Assembly (NCBI RefSeq): GCF_013149805.1
Contig: NZ_JABEZT010000003.1
Location: 372,001 to 436,000 of the forward strand
Source of the DNA: Isoptericola chiayiensis
Lineage (GTDB): Bacteria; Actinomycetota; Actinomycetes; Actinomycetales; Cellulomonadaceae
DNA: 64,000 bases
Direction: 5' to 3'
The notes beneath the pieces are model-generated. The model was not told where the DNA came from, did not search any database, and saw only the letters and a program-made list of their open reading frames with translations. A program made the position numbers and the translations under genes. Positions 34,080 through 44,055 of the stretch are shown one piece after another. The stretch's first letter is position 1; every line of letters starts with the position of its first letter.

Positions 34080-34550
34080 GTGCTCGTCTTCGCCCTGATC
34101 GGCGCGGCCGGTCTCGTGCTGCTCCTGCTGTCGCTCGTGGTCGGGGAGATCCTCGATCTCGGTGACGGCGCCCTGTCCGGGACGTCGCTGGGCATCGGCG
34201 CCGTCGTCTTCGGAGCGGTCGGCGCCATCACCACGGTCAACGGCATGGACGCCTGGATCGCCTACGCGGGCTCCGCGCTCGTCGGTCTGGTCGCCGTGGT
34301 CGTCGCCCAGCTGATGATCCGGCGCCTGAGCGCCACCGAGGACAACGCCCGCGTCGACCTCGTCGGCGTGCAGGGCACCGCGATGACGGACATCACCCAG
34401 TCGTCCGGCGAGGTGTCCCTGGACGCGGTGAGCGAGCTCGAGCGGCGACTCGCGTGGTCGCTCGAGCCGATCACCGTGGGGACCCGCGTCGTCGTGCTGG
34501 AGCACCAGCCCAACAGCGTGCGGGTGGGACCGTACCGGCCGGACGCCTGA
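34080..34550 (+). CDS. NfeD-like membrane protein
   Basis: A 156-residue protein with about three N-terminal hydrophobic helices and a C-terminal OB-fold domain (VGVQGTAMTDI, VGTRVVVLEHQPNSVRVGP). NfeD proteins partner flotillins in membrane microdomains, and the next gene is a flotillin. The GTG at 34080 has GGAGG five bases upstream; an earlier GTG at 34043 in the same frame is less well supported. Confidence 0.85.
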   Translation: MLVFALIGAAGLVLLLLSLVVGEILDLGDGALSGTSLGIGAVVFGAVGAITTVNGMDAWIAYAGSALVGLVAVVVAQLMIRRLSATEDNARVDLVGVQGTAMTDITQSSGEVSLDAVSELERRLAWSLEPITVGTRVVVLEHQPNSVRVGPYRPDA

Positions 34551-34611
34551 GCGCGGCCCGGCCAGGTCCCGACCGCCCACCGACGGAAGGAGTCGCGCTC
34601 CGGCGCGCACC

Positions 34612-36069
34612 ATGCTCTCCTCAGCCAGCCTCGTGACCACGATCTCCGTGGTCGCCCTCGCCGTCGCCTTCCTGGCGGTCGGCGTCTTCATCGCCCAGCG
34701 GATCCGACGGGTCCCGCCGAACCAGGCCCTCGTGATCGTCGGCCGCGGCGCCGGCCGCAAGGACATGGCCGGCCAGAAGGTCGTCATCGGGGGCCGCACG
34801 TTCGTGTGGCCGATCCTGCAGCAGGGCTACCCCATCTCGCTCGAGCAGCGCCAGATCGGCATCACGGTCGAGGGCGTCGACTCGAACCGCATCAAGATCG
34901 CCATCAAGGCGTCGATCAACTTCAAGGTCCGCGGCGACGACGAGGGCGTCCGTCGGGCGGCCCAGCGCTTCATGTCGCAGCAGGAGACCCTGACCGACAT
35001 CATCGCCGAGTCCCTCGAGGGCTCGCTGCGCTCGATCGTCGGCGACATGTCGATCGAGGAGATCATCTCCGACCGCAAGGGCCTGTCGGACCGGGTCGTG
35101 GAGTCGACCAAGAAGGACCTCGCCGAGCAGGGCCTGCAGGTCGACATCCTCAACATCTCCGACATCTCCACGCCGGGCTCCGACTACCTGGAGAACCTGG
35201 GCCGTGCCGAGTCGGCGCGGGCCCGCCAGGTCGCGGAGGTCTCCGAGGCCGAGGCGCGCCGGGCCTCGGAGTTCGCGGTCATCGAGGCCGCCGAGCAGAT
35301 CGCCGAGCGGCAGAAGGCGCTCGACCTGCGCAAGGCCTCGATCAAGGCCGAGACCGACAAGGCCCAGGCGGAGGCCGAGGCCTCGGGTCAGCTCGCCCGC
35401 GCCGAGCAGGACCGGCTCGTGGCGCAGCAGGAGCGTGAGGCGCTGTCGGAGAAGGCGCGCGTCGAGCAGGAGCGCCTCGACATCGAGGTGCGCAAGCCCG
35501 CCGAGGCCCAGGCCTACGCCGAGGTCCAGGAGGCCACCGCCCGCCGCGACTCGCAGAACGCCGCGACCGAGGCCGAGGCGTTCAAGCGCACCACGATCGC
35601 CGAGGCCAACAAGAAGGCCGCCATCCAGGACGCCGAGGCGGCCGCGGAGGCCGTGCGCCGCGCCGGTGAGGCCGACCGCGACAAGCAGGTCGCGATGGCC
35701 GCCGGTATCCGGGCCGAGGGTGAGGCCCGGGCCGCGGCGACCGAGGCCGAGGGGCGCGCCGAGGCGGCCGCGACGGACGCCAAGGCCGAGGCGCTCAAGA
35801 AGTACGGCGAGGCCGCGCTGGTCCAGGAGCTCATCGAACGGCTGCCGGAGATCGTCCGGGCCGCGGCCGAGCCCATCGCGTCCATCCAGGGCATGACCGT
35901 GGTCTCCACCGACGGGGCGTCCGCCATCACCAAGAACGTCTCCGACGTCCTCGGCGAGGGTCAGGCCGTCGTCAAGGAGCTCACCGGCATCGACATCAAC
36001 CAGCTCCTCGCCGGACTCACCGACCGGCAGGAGGCGGGTACGACCGTGACCCACGGCAGCTCGAACTGA
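34612..36069 (+). CDS. Flotillin-like SPFH domain protein
   Basis: A 485-residue membrane-anchored protein. A single helix near residues 8-28 is followed by the SPFH domain (VPPNQALVIVGRGAG, FVWPILQQGYPISLEQRQ, SINFKVRGDDEGV) and a long Ala/Glu/Arg coiled coil (about 200-400) typical of flotillins, then a globular tail with IERLPEIV. It would assemble into membrane microdomain cages together with NfeD from the preceding gene, 61 bases away. GGAAGG upstream of the ATG is the probable ribosome site. Confidence 0.93.
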   Translation: MLSSASLVTTISVVALAVAFLAVGVFIAQRIRRVPPNQALVIVGRGAGRKDMAGQKVVIGGRTFVWPILQQGYPISLEQRQIGITVEGVDSNRIKIAIKASINFKVRGDDEGVRRAAQRFMSQQETLTDIIAESLEGSLRSIVGDMSIEEIISDRKGLSDRVVESTKKDLAEQGLQVDILNISDISTPGSDYLENLGRAESARARQVAEVSEAEARRASEFAVIEAAEQIAERQKALDLRKASIKAETDKAQAEAEASGQLARAEQDRLVAQQEREALSEKARVEQERLDIEVRKPAEAQAYAEVQEATARRDSQNAATEAEAFKRTTIAEANKKAAIQDAEAAAEAVRRAGEADRDKQVAMAAGIRAEGEARAAATEAEGRAEAAATDAKAEALKKYGEAALVQELIERLPEIVRAAAEPIASIQGMTVVSTDGASAITKNVSDVLGEGQAVVKELTGIDINQLLAGLTDRQEAGTTVTHGSSN

Positions 36070-36090
36070 CGCTCACGGGGCCGGGCACCC

Positions 36091-36696
36091 TCAGTCGAAC
36101 AGGGTGCCCAGTTCCCAGTCGGGCCCCGAGGTGGGCGGCGTCGTGCGGGACTCCTCGCGGCGTGCCGCACGCGCCCCCACCGGCTCCGGCTCGCGCCGGA
36201 CCTCCTCGGACTCGACGTCCAGGAGCGACTCGTCCAGGAGCGCGCCGTCCAGGTCGCCACGGCCGGCCGCCCAGTCGTCGGCCGCCAGCCCGGCGAGCTC
36301 CCGAGCCCGTTCGCTGAACGGGCTGTCCACGTGTCCGCGCGCCCAGCGGAACCGCACCGGGCCGGAGCGGGCCGTGATGGCCCGGTCCAGCCGCTGCACG
36401 GTCTCCAGGTGCTGGACCGCAGCCCCCGAGGCCGTCCGCCAGCCCTGGGCCTTCCAGTCGGGCAGCCACTCGGCGGCGCACCGGATCGCGTACTGCGAGC
36501 CCGACTCGACGAACAACGGCTCGTCGCCCGGATGCGCCTCGACGGCGTGGCACAACGCCGTCAGGTCGGCCACCTGGGCAGAGCCGTCCGCGGCGCCACC
36601 GGAGTCGAAGCGACCGGAGCCGTGGGCGACCCACGCCCAGCCGATCGCCCCGCCGGTGCCGGCCGGGCTGGAGCCGTCGGTGCTGACAATGATCAC
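36091..36696 (-). CDS. RNase H-like protein with degraded catalytic site
   Basis: A 201-residue protein with the RNase HI fold in residues 1-140: STDGSS (Asp7), HGSGRFDSGGAADGSAQVAD, FVESGSQYAI and the WARGHVDS loop with His122. Of the four acidic catalytic residues only the first is present; the helix Glu is Asp44 (VADLTAL), the TDSxY Asp aligns with Gly66 and the ERxDELA Asp aligns with Arg132. The remaining 60 residues are an acidic, disordered tail. It may bind RNA/DNA hybrids without cleaving them. Starts at GTG with GAGGG upstream. It is divergent from the VIT1 gene. Confidence 0.75.
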   Translation of the reverse strand: MIIVSTDGSSPAGTGGAIGWAWVAHGSGRFDSGGAADGSAQVADLTALCHAVEAHPGDEPLFVESGSQYAIRCAAEWLPDWKAQGWRTASGAAVQHLETVQRLDRAITARSGPVRFRWARGHVDSPFSERARELAGLAADDWAAGRGDLDGALLDESLLDVESEEVRREPEPVGARAARREESRTTPPTSGPDWELGTLFD

Positions 36697-36910
36697 GCCG
36701 GTGTCCCTCGGAGTCCGCGGATGCTCGCCTCGCCACAGGGGGCGACGGGGACATTGTGCCCCCTACCGGTGACATCCGGGAGAACCCGCTGCCTACGGAT
36801 CGGCGAAACCTCGTCTCCCGTCACCCGGAACCCGGCGTGCCGGGCACCGCAACCCCCGCACGTCGTCCTCCGGAACCCGCCGTCCGCCGTCGGACGCCAT
36901 CATGGGAGCC

Positions 36911-38053
36911 ATGGACACGCCACCACCCGCGCGCACGCCCGCCGAGATCCGCCGCTGGCGGCGCTACCTCGCCGCCGAGCGTGCGGAGGCGGCCGTCTAC
37001 CGCGACCTCGCCTCGCGACGCACCGGACAGGAGCGAGAGATCCTCCTGGCGCTCGCCGCCGCCGAGAAGCGGCACGAGCAGCACTGGCTCGACCTGCTGG
37101 GCGACGACGTCGGCATGCCCCTCCAGGGTGACCTGCGCACCCGGTTCCTCGCCTTCCTCGCCCGGCGGTTCGGCGGCGTCTTCGTCCTCGCGCTCGTGCA
37201 GCGTGCCGAGTCCCGCTCCGACTACGCCGACGACGAGCACGCCACGGCCCGGATGGCCGCGGACGAGCAGATCCACGAGGAGGTGGTGCGGGGCCTCGCG
37301 ACCCGTGGCCGGCAGCGGATGTCGGGATCCTTCCGCGCCGCCGTGTTCGGGGCGAACGACGGACTGGTCTCCAACCTGGCGCTGGTGCTCGGCATCGGGG
37401 CGTCCGGGGTGGCCACGGGCACGGTGCTCGTCACCGGGCTGGCCGGCCTGCTCGCCGGAGCGCTGTCCATGGGGGCCGGGGAGTTCGTGTCCGTGCGGTC
37501 CCAGCGCGAGCTGCTGGAGGCGTCCACCCCCGACCCGGGGACCACCCGCGCCCTGCCGCACCTGGACGTCGACGCCAACGAGCTGGCGCTGGTCTACCGT
37601 GCCCGCGGCATCGAGCCCGAGGAGGCACAGTCCCGTGCCGACCAGGTGCTCGCACGGTTCGGCCCACCCGGCGGGCGGCCGGCAGATCTCGGCGACGACC
37701 CCGACGACGGCTTCGGCGCCCGCGGTCCGGCGGACGACGACCCCACGGCGCAGGACGTGGACGAGCACGAGTCGCACGGCACCGCCTGGGGCGCGGCCGC
37801 CTCGAGCTTCTGCTTCTTCGCCTCCGGCGCGATCGTGCCCGTGCTGCCCTACCTGCTGGGCATGGACGGCCTGGCCGCCGTCGTCGTCGCCTGCCTGGCG
37901 GTGGGCGTCTGCCTGGCGGTGACCGGAGCGGTCACCGGCCTGCTCTCGGGCACCTCGCCCGTCACGCGCGCGCTGCGCCAGCTCGCGATCGGTTTCGGGG
38001 CCGCGGCCGTCACCTACCTGCTCGGCCTGGCGTTCGGCACCTCGCTCGCGTGA
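36911..38053 (+). CDS. VIT1/CCC1 family transporter with ferritin-like N-domain
   Basis: A 380-residue protein. Residues 10-135 are a rubrerythrin/ferritin-like helical domain with Glu and His of a di-metal site (AAERAEAAVYRDLA, EKRHEQHW, DEQIHEE). Residues 145-380 are a VIT1-type transporter (FGANDGLVSNLALVLGI, ALSMGAGEFVSVRSQREL, then the last helices after an acidic linker). Such fusions move iron or manganese. The ATG at 36911 lies seven bases after CATCAT; a GTG/ATG three codons earlier is possible. A terminator-like hairpin follows the stop. Confidence 0.9.
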   Translation: MDTPPPARTPAEIRRWRRYLAAERAEAAVYRDLASRRTGQEREILLALAAAEKRHEQHWLDLLGDDVGMPLQGDLRTRFLAFLARRFGGVFVLALVQRAESRSDYADDEHATARMAADEQIHEEVVRGLATRGRQRMSGSFRAAVFGANDGLVSNLALVLGIGASGVATGTVLVTGLAGLLAGALSMGAGEFVSVRSQRELLEASTPDPGTTRALPHLDVDANELALVYRARGIEPEEAQSRADQVLARFGPPGGRPADLGDDPDDGFGARGPADDDPTAQDVDEHESHGTAWGAAASSFCFFASGAIVPVLPYLLGMDGLAAVVVACLAVGVCLAVTGAVTGLLSGTSPVTRALRQLAIGFGAAAVTYLLGLAFGTSLA

Positions 38054-38055
38054 TC

Positions 38056-38079
38056 ACACCCCGACCAGGGTCGGGGTGT
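38056..38079 (+). terminator. Hairpin after VIT1 gene, overlapping next promoter
   Basis: ACACCCCGACC (38056-38066) and GGTCGGGGTGT (38069-38079), perfect 11-base arms. Its last base is the first base of the -10 (TATGGT, 38079-38084) of the next gene. Confidence 0.6.
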
Positions 38080-38091
38080 ATGGTCCCTGCG

Positions 38092-38427
38092 ATGACTGGT
38101 CAGCCCGACGTCGACATCGTCCAGGACCTCGCCGGGTCCCGCTACGAGGCGCACGTCCGCACGGGCCACGGGGCAGCGGTCGCCGGTGTGCTGCGGTACG
38201 TCGACCAGGAGCACGTCAGGGTGGTGCCGAGCACGGTCGTGATGCCGGCGCACCGCCACCAGGGGATCGCGTCCGCGCTGGTCCGCCGGATGCTCGACGA
38301 CGCCCGGGAGCAGGGCGTCCAGGTCGACCCGCGCTGCTGGTACGTCGTCGAGTGGCTCGACCAGCACCCCGAGTACGCCGACGTGCGTTGGCAGGGACCG
38401 CCGTCGGGCACCACGATGGGTCGATGA
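38092..38427 (+). CDS. NATD1-like N-acetyltransferase, copy 1
   Basis: A 111-residue protein of the small YjdJ/NATD1 GNAT-fold group. The acetyl-CoA loop is seen in HRHQGIASALVRRML and the end in CWYVVEWLDQHPEYADV. The ATG at 38092 is seven bases after TATGGT. It overlaps by four bases with a second member of the same family, from which it has diverged strongly. Substrate unknown. Confidence 0.82.
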   Translation: MTGQPDVDIVQDLAGSRYEAHVRTGHGAAVAGVLRYVDQEHVRVVPSTVVMPAHRHQGIASALVRRMLDDAREQGVQVDPRCWYVVEWLDQHPEYADVRWQGPPSGTTMGR

Positions 38428-38720
38428 CCGATCAACCGAACGTCGACGTCCGCGACGACGTCGAGCGCCAGGCCTTCGTCGCCGTGCTCGACGACGGGAC
38501 CGAGGCGGGGTTCGCCGCCTACCGCCGCGCCGACGGCGTCGTGACCTTCACCCACACCGAGGTGCCCGACGAGTTCGAGGGGCAGGGGATCGGGTCACGG
38601 CTCGTCGCCGGCGCCCTGCAGCAGGTGCGCGACGACGGCGACCGGGTCGTGGCCCGGTGCCCGTTCGTCCACGCCTACATCGAGCGGCACCCGGAGCACC
38701 AGGACCTGCTCGCGGCCTGA
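38424..38720 (+). CDS. NATD1-like N-acetyltransferase, copy 2
   Basis: A 98-residue GNAT-fold protein of the same group as its neighbour. The motif FEGQGIGSRLVAGALQQV (acetyl-CoA loop) and ARCPFVHAYIERHPEH (family end signature) are clearer here than in copy 1. The ATG overlaps the upstream stop (ATGA) and also stands six bases after CACGAT, so it may be both translationally coupled and separately transcribed. It is convergent with the phosphoglucomutase gene. Confidence 0.88.
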   Translation: MTDQPNVDVRDDVERQAFVAVLDDGTEAGFAAYRRADGVVTFTHTEVPDEFEGQGIGSRLVAGALQQVRDDGDRVVARCPFVHAYIERHPEHQDLLAA

Positions 38721-38727
38721 CGCGGCG

Positions 38728-40419
38728 TCACGACCCGTCGAGGGCGTCCCCGACGACCTGCTTGGCCGCGTCCTGCACCTGGCTCAGGTGCTCGGCCGAG
38801 ACGAACGACTCGGCGTAGATCTTGTAGACGTCCTCCGTGCCGGAGGGTCGCGCCGCGAACCAGGCGTCCGACGTCGTCACCTTCAGGCCGCCGATCTTCG
38901 CCCCGTTGCCGGGCGCCTCGGTGAGCTTGGCGGTGATGTCCTGGCCGGCCAGCGACGTGGAGGTCACCTGCTCGGGCGACAGGCCCGCCAGCGTGGCCTT
39001 CTGCTCGCGGGTGGCCGGGGCGTCCACGCGGGCGTACCAGGACTCGCCGTGCTCGGCGACCAGGTCGGCGTGGTGCTGCGACGGCGAGCGTCCCGTGGTC
39101 GCGAGGATCTCCGAGGCCAGCAGGGCCAGCAGGATGCCGTCCTTGTCGGTGGACCACACCCGGCCGTCGGTGCGCAGGAACGACGCCCCCGCGGACTCCT
39201 CCCCGCCGAACGCGACCTCACCGGTCAGCAGGCCCGGGACGAACCACTTGAAGCCCACCGGAACCTCCGTCATCCGGCGCCCGAGACCCGAGGCGACCCG
39301 GTCGATCAGGGCGGAGGAGACCAGCGTCTTGCCGATCGCGGCCGTGTCCGGCCAGCCCGGGCGGGCGCCGCCGAACAGGTAGTGGATCGCGACCGCGAGG
39401 TAGTGGTTCGGGTTCATCAGCCCCGCGTCCGGCGTGACGATGCCGTGGCGGTCGGAGTCGGCGTCGTTGCCGGTGGCGACGTCGTACGGCGCGCCGCCCC
39501 CGCCGTCGGGCCGCATCTGGGACACGAGGGAGGCCATCGCGTGCGGCGAGGAGCAGTCCATGCGGATCTTGCCGTCCCAGTCCAGGGTCATGAACGCCCA
39601 GCGCGGGTCCACCTGCGGGTTCACGACCGTCAGGTCCAGGCCGTACCGCTCGCCGATCGCCCCCCAGTACTCCACGGCCGCGCCGCCCAGCGGGTCGGCG
39701 CCGATGCGCACGCCCGCGCCGCGGATCGCCTCCAGGTCGAGGACGTTGGCCAGGTCGTCGACGTACGTGGACAGGAAGTCGTGCTTGTGCGTGGTCGCCG
39801 CGTCCAGGGCGTTGTCCAGGGAGACACGGCGGATGCCGGACAGGCCGCCGTCGCGCAGCAGCTGGTTCGCGCGGTCGGCGATCCAGCCGGTCGCCTCGGA
39901 CCCGGCCGGGCCGCCGTGCGGAGGGTTGTACTTGAAGCCGCCGTCGCGGGGCGGGTTGTGCGACGGCGTCACCACGATGCCGTCGGCCAGGCCCGGACCG
40001 GAGGTGCGCACGCCCTCGTCCGACGCGGCACCGTTGTGCACGAGGATCGACTGCGACACCGCGGGCGTCGGGGTGTACGAGTCGCGGGCGTCGATCATCA
40101 CCGTCACCCCGGCGGCGGCCAGCACCTCGAGCGCCGTCTGCCAGGCCGGCAGGGACAGGGCGTGCGTGTCCCGCCCCAGGTAGAGGGGACCGTCCGTGCC
40201 CTGCGACGCGCGGTACTCCACGATCGCCTGGGTGATCGCGGCGATGTGCGCCTCGTTGAAGGCGGCGTCCAGCGAGGACCCGCGGTGCCCGGACGTGCCG
40301 AACACGACCTGCTGGGCCGGGTCGGCGACGTCGGGCGTGCGGTCGTAGTAGGCGCCGACCACCTGGTCGACGTCGATGAGGTCGTCGGGCTGGGCCACCT
40401 GGCCGGCGCGGGGGTGCAT
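38728..40419 (-). CDS. pgm: Phosphoglucomutase (alpha-D-glucose phosphate-specific)
   Basis: A 563-residue phosphohexomutase converting glucose 1-phosphate and glucose 6-phosphate. [10 protein letters not shown] opens the substrate-binding domain, [11 protein letters not shown] carries the phosphoserine, DADSDRHG binds magnesium, GGEESAG is the sugar-binding loop and [15 protein letters not shown] the phosphate-binding loop. Length matches the long E. coli-type Pgm. The ATG follows CAAGAT by six bases without a ribosome site. Confidence 0.96.
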   Translation of the reverse strand: MHPRAGQVAQPDDLIDVDQVVGAYYDRTPDVADPAQQVVFGTSGHRGSSLDAAFNEAHIAAITQAIVEYRASQGTDGPLYLGRDTHALSLPAWQTALEVLAAAGVTVMIDARDSYTPTPAVSQSILVHNGAASDEGVRTSGPGLADGIVVTPSHNPPRDGGFKYNPPHGGPAGSEATGWIADRANQLLRDGGLSGIRRVSLDNALDAATTHKHDFLSTYVDDLANVLDLEAIRGAGVRIGADPLGGAAVEYWGAIGERYGLDLTVVNPQVDPRWAFMTLDWDGKIRMDCSSPHAMASLVSQMRPDGGGGAPYDVATGNDADSDRHGIVTPDAGLMNPNHYLAVAIHYLFGGARPGWPDTAAIGKTLVSSALIDRVASGLGRRMTEVPVGFKWFVPGLLTGEVAFGGEESAGASFLRTDGRVWSTDKDGILLALLASEILATTGRSPSQHHADLVAEHGESWYARVDAPATREQKATLAGLSPEQVTSTSLAGQDITAKLTEAPGNGAKIGGLKVTTSDAWFAARPSGTEDVYKIYAESFVSAEHLSQVQDAAKQVVGDALDGS

Positions 40420-40457
40420 ACCTCGATCTTGCCAGGCCGAGGTGTCCGGCGCACGGA

Positions 40458-42050
40458 TCACTCCGGACGGGTCGGCGCCGCCGCCTCCTCCACCGGTCGG
40501 CTCGCCGCGCGCGCCGCCAGGACGCCGCCGACCAGCACGGCGACCGTGACCAGCAGGCCTACGGCCGTCCCGGCGCCGAGCGCCACGACGACGTAGCCGA
40601 CCAGGGCGGCCACGGCCGCCATGCCGGCGTACGGGAGCTGGGTGAGCACGTGGGTGATGACGTTCGACCCCGCCCCGGTGGACGACAGGATGGTGGTGTC
40701 CGAGATCGGTGAGCTGTGGTCGCCGAGCACCGCACCGGCCAGGACCGCGCCGAGGGCGGGCAGCAGCAGGTCCGGCTCGTCCAGGGTGTTCATGATCCCG
40801 CCCACCAGGGGCAGCAGCAGCGCGAACGAGCCCCACGACGTGCCCGTCGCGAACGCCATGGCGGCGGCGAGCACGAACGTCACGGGGATCAGCCACCCGG
40901 CGCTGAGGTCCGCGTCCTCCACGAGCCCGCCGAGGTAGGCGCCGGTGCCGAGCTGGTCGATGAGCCCGGTCAGCATCCACGCCAGCACCAGGATGCTCAC
41001 CGCGGGCCACATGGAACGCAGCCCCTCGACCCAGCCCTGCCCGAACTGGCGGGCGCTGAAGCGGGGGTTGGAGCCCGTGTAGCGCACGTAGTAGAAGATG
41101 GCCGCGGCCAGCCCGAGGACGCCGCCGACCATCAGCGCGGCGCTGGTGTCGGTCTCGGCCAGGATGTCCACCACGTCCCACGTCCCCGCCGCCGCGTAGC
41201 CGGTCCACACGATGCCCGCGAAGACCCCCGCCACGAGCAGCACGAACGGCACGATGAGGGCGCGCATCGCCCCGGGCTGGTGCACCGGCAGGTCCTCGGA
41301 GAGCCGGCCGGGGATCTCGGCGTCCGGGTCGTGCGGTTGCCCGTCGTGGACCGCTCGGGACTCCTCGGCACGCATCGGTCCGACGTCGAGCCGCAGCAGC
41401 ACGACCAGCCACACCGTGAGCGCGGCGGCGATCGCGTAGTAGTTTGCCGCCGCGGCCCCGAGGAACGCCTGCACGCTGGAGATGCCGAGGGCCGACGCCG
41501 CCACGATGGGGGAGAGGATGCCCATGATGTAGGCGCCCCAGCTCGAGAAGGGCGCCAGGACGGCGACCGGCGCCGACGTCGAGTCGATGATGTACGCCAG
41601 CTTGGCGCGCGAGACGCGGTGCCGGTCCGTGACCGGCTTGGACACCTGCCCCACGGCCAGGGCGTTGAAGTAGTCGTCGATGAAGATGACGATGCCCATG
41701 ACGGCCGGGAGGACCTGCGCGCCCCGGCGGGTGCGGATCCGTTCCACGGCCCAGTCCGCGAACGCCCGCGTGCCGCCCGACATCATGATGAACGCCGCGA
41801 TGACACCGAGCATGAGGGTGAACGCGAGGATGTAGACGTACCAGGTGTTGACGGCGCCGTCGGTCCAGAAGATGACGGCGAACGAGTCCCACACCAGCCG
41901 GAGCGTCTCGAGGGGGTTCAGGTCCGCGACGAGCAGCGCCGCCGCGAGGACGCCCGCGCCGAGGCTGATCAGCACCTTCTTGGTGACGATGACCAGCGTG
42001 ATCGCCAGCAGCGGCGGCACGAGCGTCAGGACCGGGTAGGACTCGATCAT
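40458..42050 (-). CDS. NhaC family sodium/proton antiporter
   Basis: A 530-residue membrane protein with about 12 helices. Conserved parts are [53 protein letters not shown] and [18 protein letters not shown], which define the NhaC/YfeA-like (MleN) antiporters. Depending on the branch the substrate is sodium alone or lactate/malate or another organic ion. GGAGGA lies before the ATG. An Asp/Pro-rich cytosolic loop sits in the middle. Confidence 0.92.
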   Translation of the reverse strand: MIESYPVLTLVPPLLAITLVIVTKKVLISLGAGVLAAALLVADLNPLETLRLVWDSFAVIFWTDGAVNTWYVYILAFTLMLGVIAAFIMMSGGTRAFADWAVERIRTRRGAQVLPAVMGIVIFIDDYFNALAVGQVSKPVTDRHRVSRAKLAYIIDSTSAPVAVLAPFSSWGAYIMGILSPIVAASALGISSVQAFLGAAAANYYAIAAALTVWLVVLLRLDVGPMRAEESRAVHDGQPHDPDAEIPGRLSEDLPVHQPGAMRALIVPFVLLVAGVFAGIVWTGYAAAGTWDVVDILAETDTSAALMVGGVLGLAAAIFYYVRYTGSNPRFSARQFGQGWVEGLRSMWPAVSILVLAWMLTGLIDQLGTGAYLGGLVEDADLSAGWLIPVTFVLAAAMAFATGTSWGSFALLLPLVGGIMNTLDEPDLLLPALGAVLAGAVLGDHSSPISDTTILSSTGAGSNVITHVLTQLPYAGMAAVAALVGYVVVALGAGTAVGLLVTVAVLVGGVLAARAASRPVEEAAAPTRPE

Positions 42051-42181
42051 GGGAGCATCCTCCTCGGTGCCGGATGGCACGACGCTAGGCGCGCGGGCCG
42101 GATCCGGCATCCCGGCGGACCGAGCAACCTGCGGGGGCCGCCGCCCGTGTACCTGCTGTGGGAGTGCGAGAGGATGCGGCC

Positions 42182-42745
42182 GTGCCAGAGGCGTGGACGC
42201 CGGTGGTGGTCGCCGGCGCGGGTGACCGTTCCGGTCGGGACCAGGAGTTCGCCGCGTTCATGGCGGAGGCGGAACCCGTGCTCGCACGGACGGCGTACCT
42301 GCTCACCGGCGACCGGCATCGCGCGGAGGAGCTCGTCCAGCAGGCACTCGTGAAGACCTATGTCGCCTGGCCACGGGCACGGGGCCGGGACCCGCTCGCG
42401 TACGCCCGCCGGGTGCTGGCCAACGCGCGCATCGACGCCTGGCGCAAGCACCGCCGCGAGCGCCTCGTCGGACCCGACGAGCTGCCGCACGGTCGTCACG
42501 GGGGCGCGGACGAGGGACAAGCAGACCGTGACCTGCTGGTCCGTGCGCTCGCCGAGCTGCCGCAGCAGCGACGCCGGGTGGTCGTGCTGCGCTACCTGGT
42601 CGACCTCGGGGAGCAGGAGGTCGCCGAGGACCTCGGGATCAGCCGGGGTGCCGTGAAGTCCGCGGCGTCCCGTGGACTCGCTCAGCTGCGGTCGGCGCTG
42701 GCCGGCACCGGCGTGCACGAGATCGCGACGGGAGGGGCCCGATGA
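42182..42745 (+). CDS. ECF sigma factor of the SigE-like family
   Basis: A 187-residue sigma-70 family protein: region 2 (LARTAYLLTGDRHRAEELVQQALVKTYVAWPRAR) and region 4 (LPQQRRRVVVLRYLVDLGEQEVAEDLGISRGAVKSAASRGL), each conserved part being split by short variable stretches. The GTG at 42182 is chosen because GAGGAT lies six bases upstream; a GTG at 42158 would add eight residues. The next gene, overlapping by four bases, encodes a single-helix membrane protein in the position of an anti-sigma factor. Confidence 0.9.
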   Translation: MPEAWTPVVVAGAGDRSGRDQEFAAFMAEAEPVLARTAYLLTGDRHRAEELVQQALVKTYVAWPRARGRDPLAYARRVLANARIDAWRKHRRERLVGPDELPHGRHGGADEGQADRDLLVRALAELPQQRRRVVVLRYLVDLGEQEVAEDLGISRGAVKSAASRGLAQLRSALAGTGVHEIATGGAR

Positions 42746-44055
42746 ACGACGACGAGCTGATCCGCGCGATGCGTGTGCTGGCGGGACGGACGCCGCAGGT
42801 CCGCGTCGACGTGGAGGAGGTGCTCCGGGCGGGTCGCCGGCGGCGCGCACGACGGGCTGCCGGAGGTGTTGCCGTCGGTGGTCTCCTCGGCGTGGGACTC
42901 GTCGTCGGGACCTTGGCCTGGGCGGACACGACACCTGCGCCGGACGTGGTGCCTGCCCCCGCGGCATCGACGGGGGTGCCCGCGCCGGACTCGACGTCGG
43001 ACGCCGACGACGGGTGGACGACGTACCCTCCGTCGCCGGACGACGGTGAGCATGCGCTCGTCGATCACGAGCGGGGGACGATCGGGCTGCCGGAGGACGA
43101 CTGGGTCCTGAGCGCCGAGGAGCAGGCCGCGGTGGACACTGCCCAGCAGTACCTGGAGATCGAGTGCCTGAGCGACGTCGGTCTGGGCGACGAGGTCGAG
43201 TTCGTCGGGCCGGTCCCGCCCTACGACGAGCGCCAGCGCGGCCTGGGTCTGTGGACGGCGGAGGACCTGGACCGCGACTACGACGTCCTCGTCGACCGTG
43301 GGGCGTTCTGGTTCGACTTCCAGGACGACCCGCGACACCTGAACGACCACACGTACTCCGGCGTGACGCCGGTGCCGGATGATGTGTTGCACGGGTGCTA
43401 CGAGGACGCCGAGGCGGCGATCAGCGGCCTCACCGGGGACGAGTTCGCCGAGTCCGCGTGGGCGGGCGGTACGTCGGGCTCCCCGGACCTGGCCGTGTAC
43501 CTGGGCACGTCGTTCCGGTCCGAGGCGACGTTGCGGAACCTCGAGCCGGAGGAGCGCCGCGTCGCACGCCAGGCCCGCGAGATCGTCGTCGAGTGGGAGG
43601 AGTGCCTCGCGGAAGAAGGCCTCGAGGCGATGGAGGCGCAGGCGATGGTGCCCGCCGGAGTGCTCGACTTCGAGGGTGCCTACAGCGCCGAGCAGCGCGA
43701 GATCATGGCCGCGCTCGCCCGGTGGGAGTCGGAACAGGAGCAGAGGCGCGAGATCGACGAGTGGCCGCCGTCGGAGCTCGGCTACACCGCGGAGCAGACG
43801 GCGTTCCTCGACGAGCCGCGTCCGCGGCCGCTGCTGGTCGGCGACGCCGCCGAGCGGCGGCGCGTCGTCGAGGTGGACGTGCGGTGCAAGCAGTCGCTGG
43901 GCACGGTCCAACGGCTGGCGGACCTGGACGCCACGGTCCAGCTGGCCTACATCGCCGAGTACCCGGAGTACTTCGAGAGCCGGCGGGAGATCAGTGTACG
44001 GATGCTCGCGAACGCCCGGGACGTCCTCGACGAGGCGGGCGTCGAGATGCCCTGA
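42742..44055 (+). CDS. Single-pass membrane protein coupled to ECF sigma factor
   Basis: A 437-residue protein with a short cytosolic part (residues 1-39), one transmembrane helix (40-61) and a large outside domain. The cytosolic part resembles the short N-terminus found beside SigE-type sigma factors (MNDDELIRAMRVLAG), a likely sigma-binding site. The outer domain contains conserved-looking cysteines (ECLS, HGCYE, EECLAEE, VRCKQ) that may form disulfides, and many acidic and Trp/Tyr residues; I do not recognise its fold. The start overlaps the sigma stop (ATGA). Anti-sigma function is inferred from position and topology. Confidence 0.75.
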   Translation: MNDDELIRAMRVLAGRTPQVRVDVEEVLRAGRRRRARRAAGGVAVGGLLGVGLVVGTLAWADTTPAPDVVPAPAASTGVPAPDSTSDADDGWTTYPPSPDDGEHALVDHERGTIGLPEDDWVLSAEEQAAVDTAQQYLEIECLSDVGLGDEVEFVGPVPPYDERQRGLGLWTAEDLDRDYDVLVDRGAFWFDFQDDPRHLNDHTYSGVTPVPDDVLHGCYEDAEAAISGLTGDEFAESAWAGGTSGSPDLAVYLGTSFRSEATLRNLEPEERRVARQAREIVVEWEECLAEEGLEAMEAQAMVPAGVLDFEGAYSAEQREIMAALARWESEQEQRREIDEWPPSELGYTAEQTAFLDEPRPRPLLVGDAAERRRVVEVDVRCKQSLGTVQRLADLDATVQLAYIAEYPEYFESRREISVRMLANARDVLDEAGVEMP

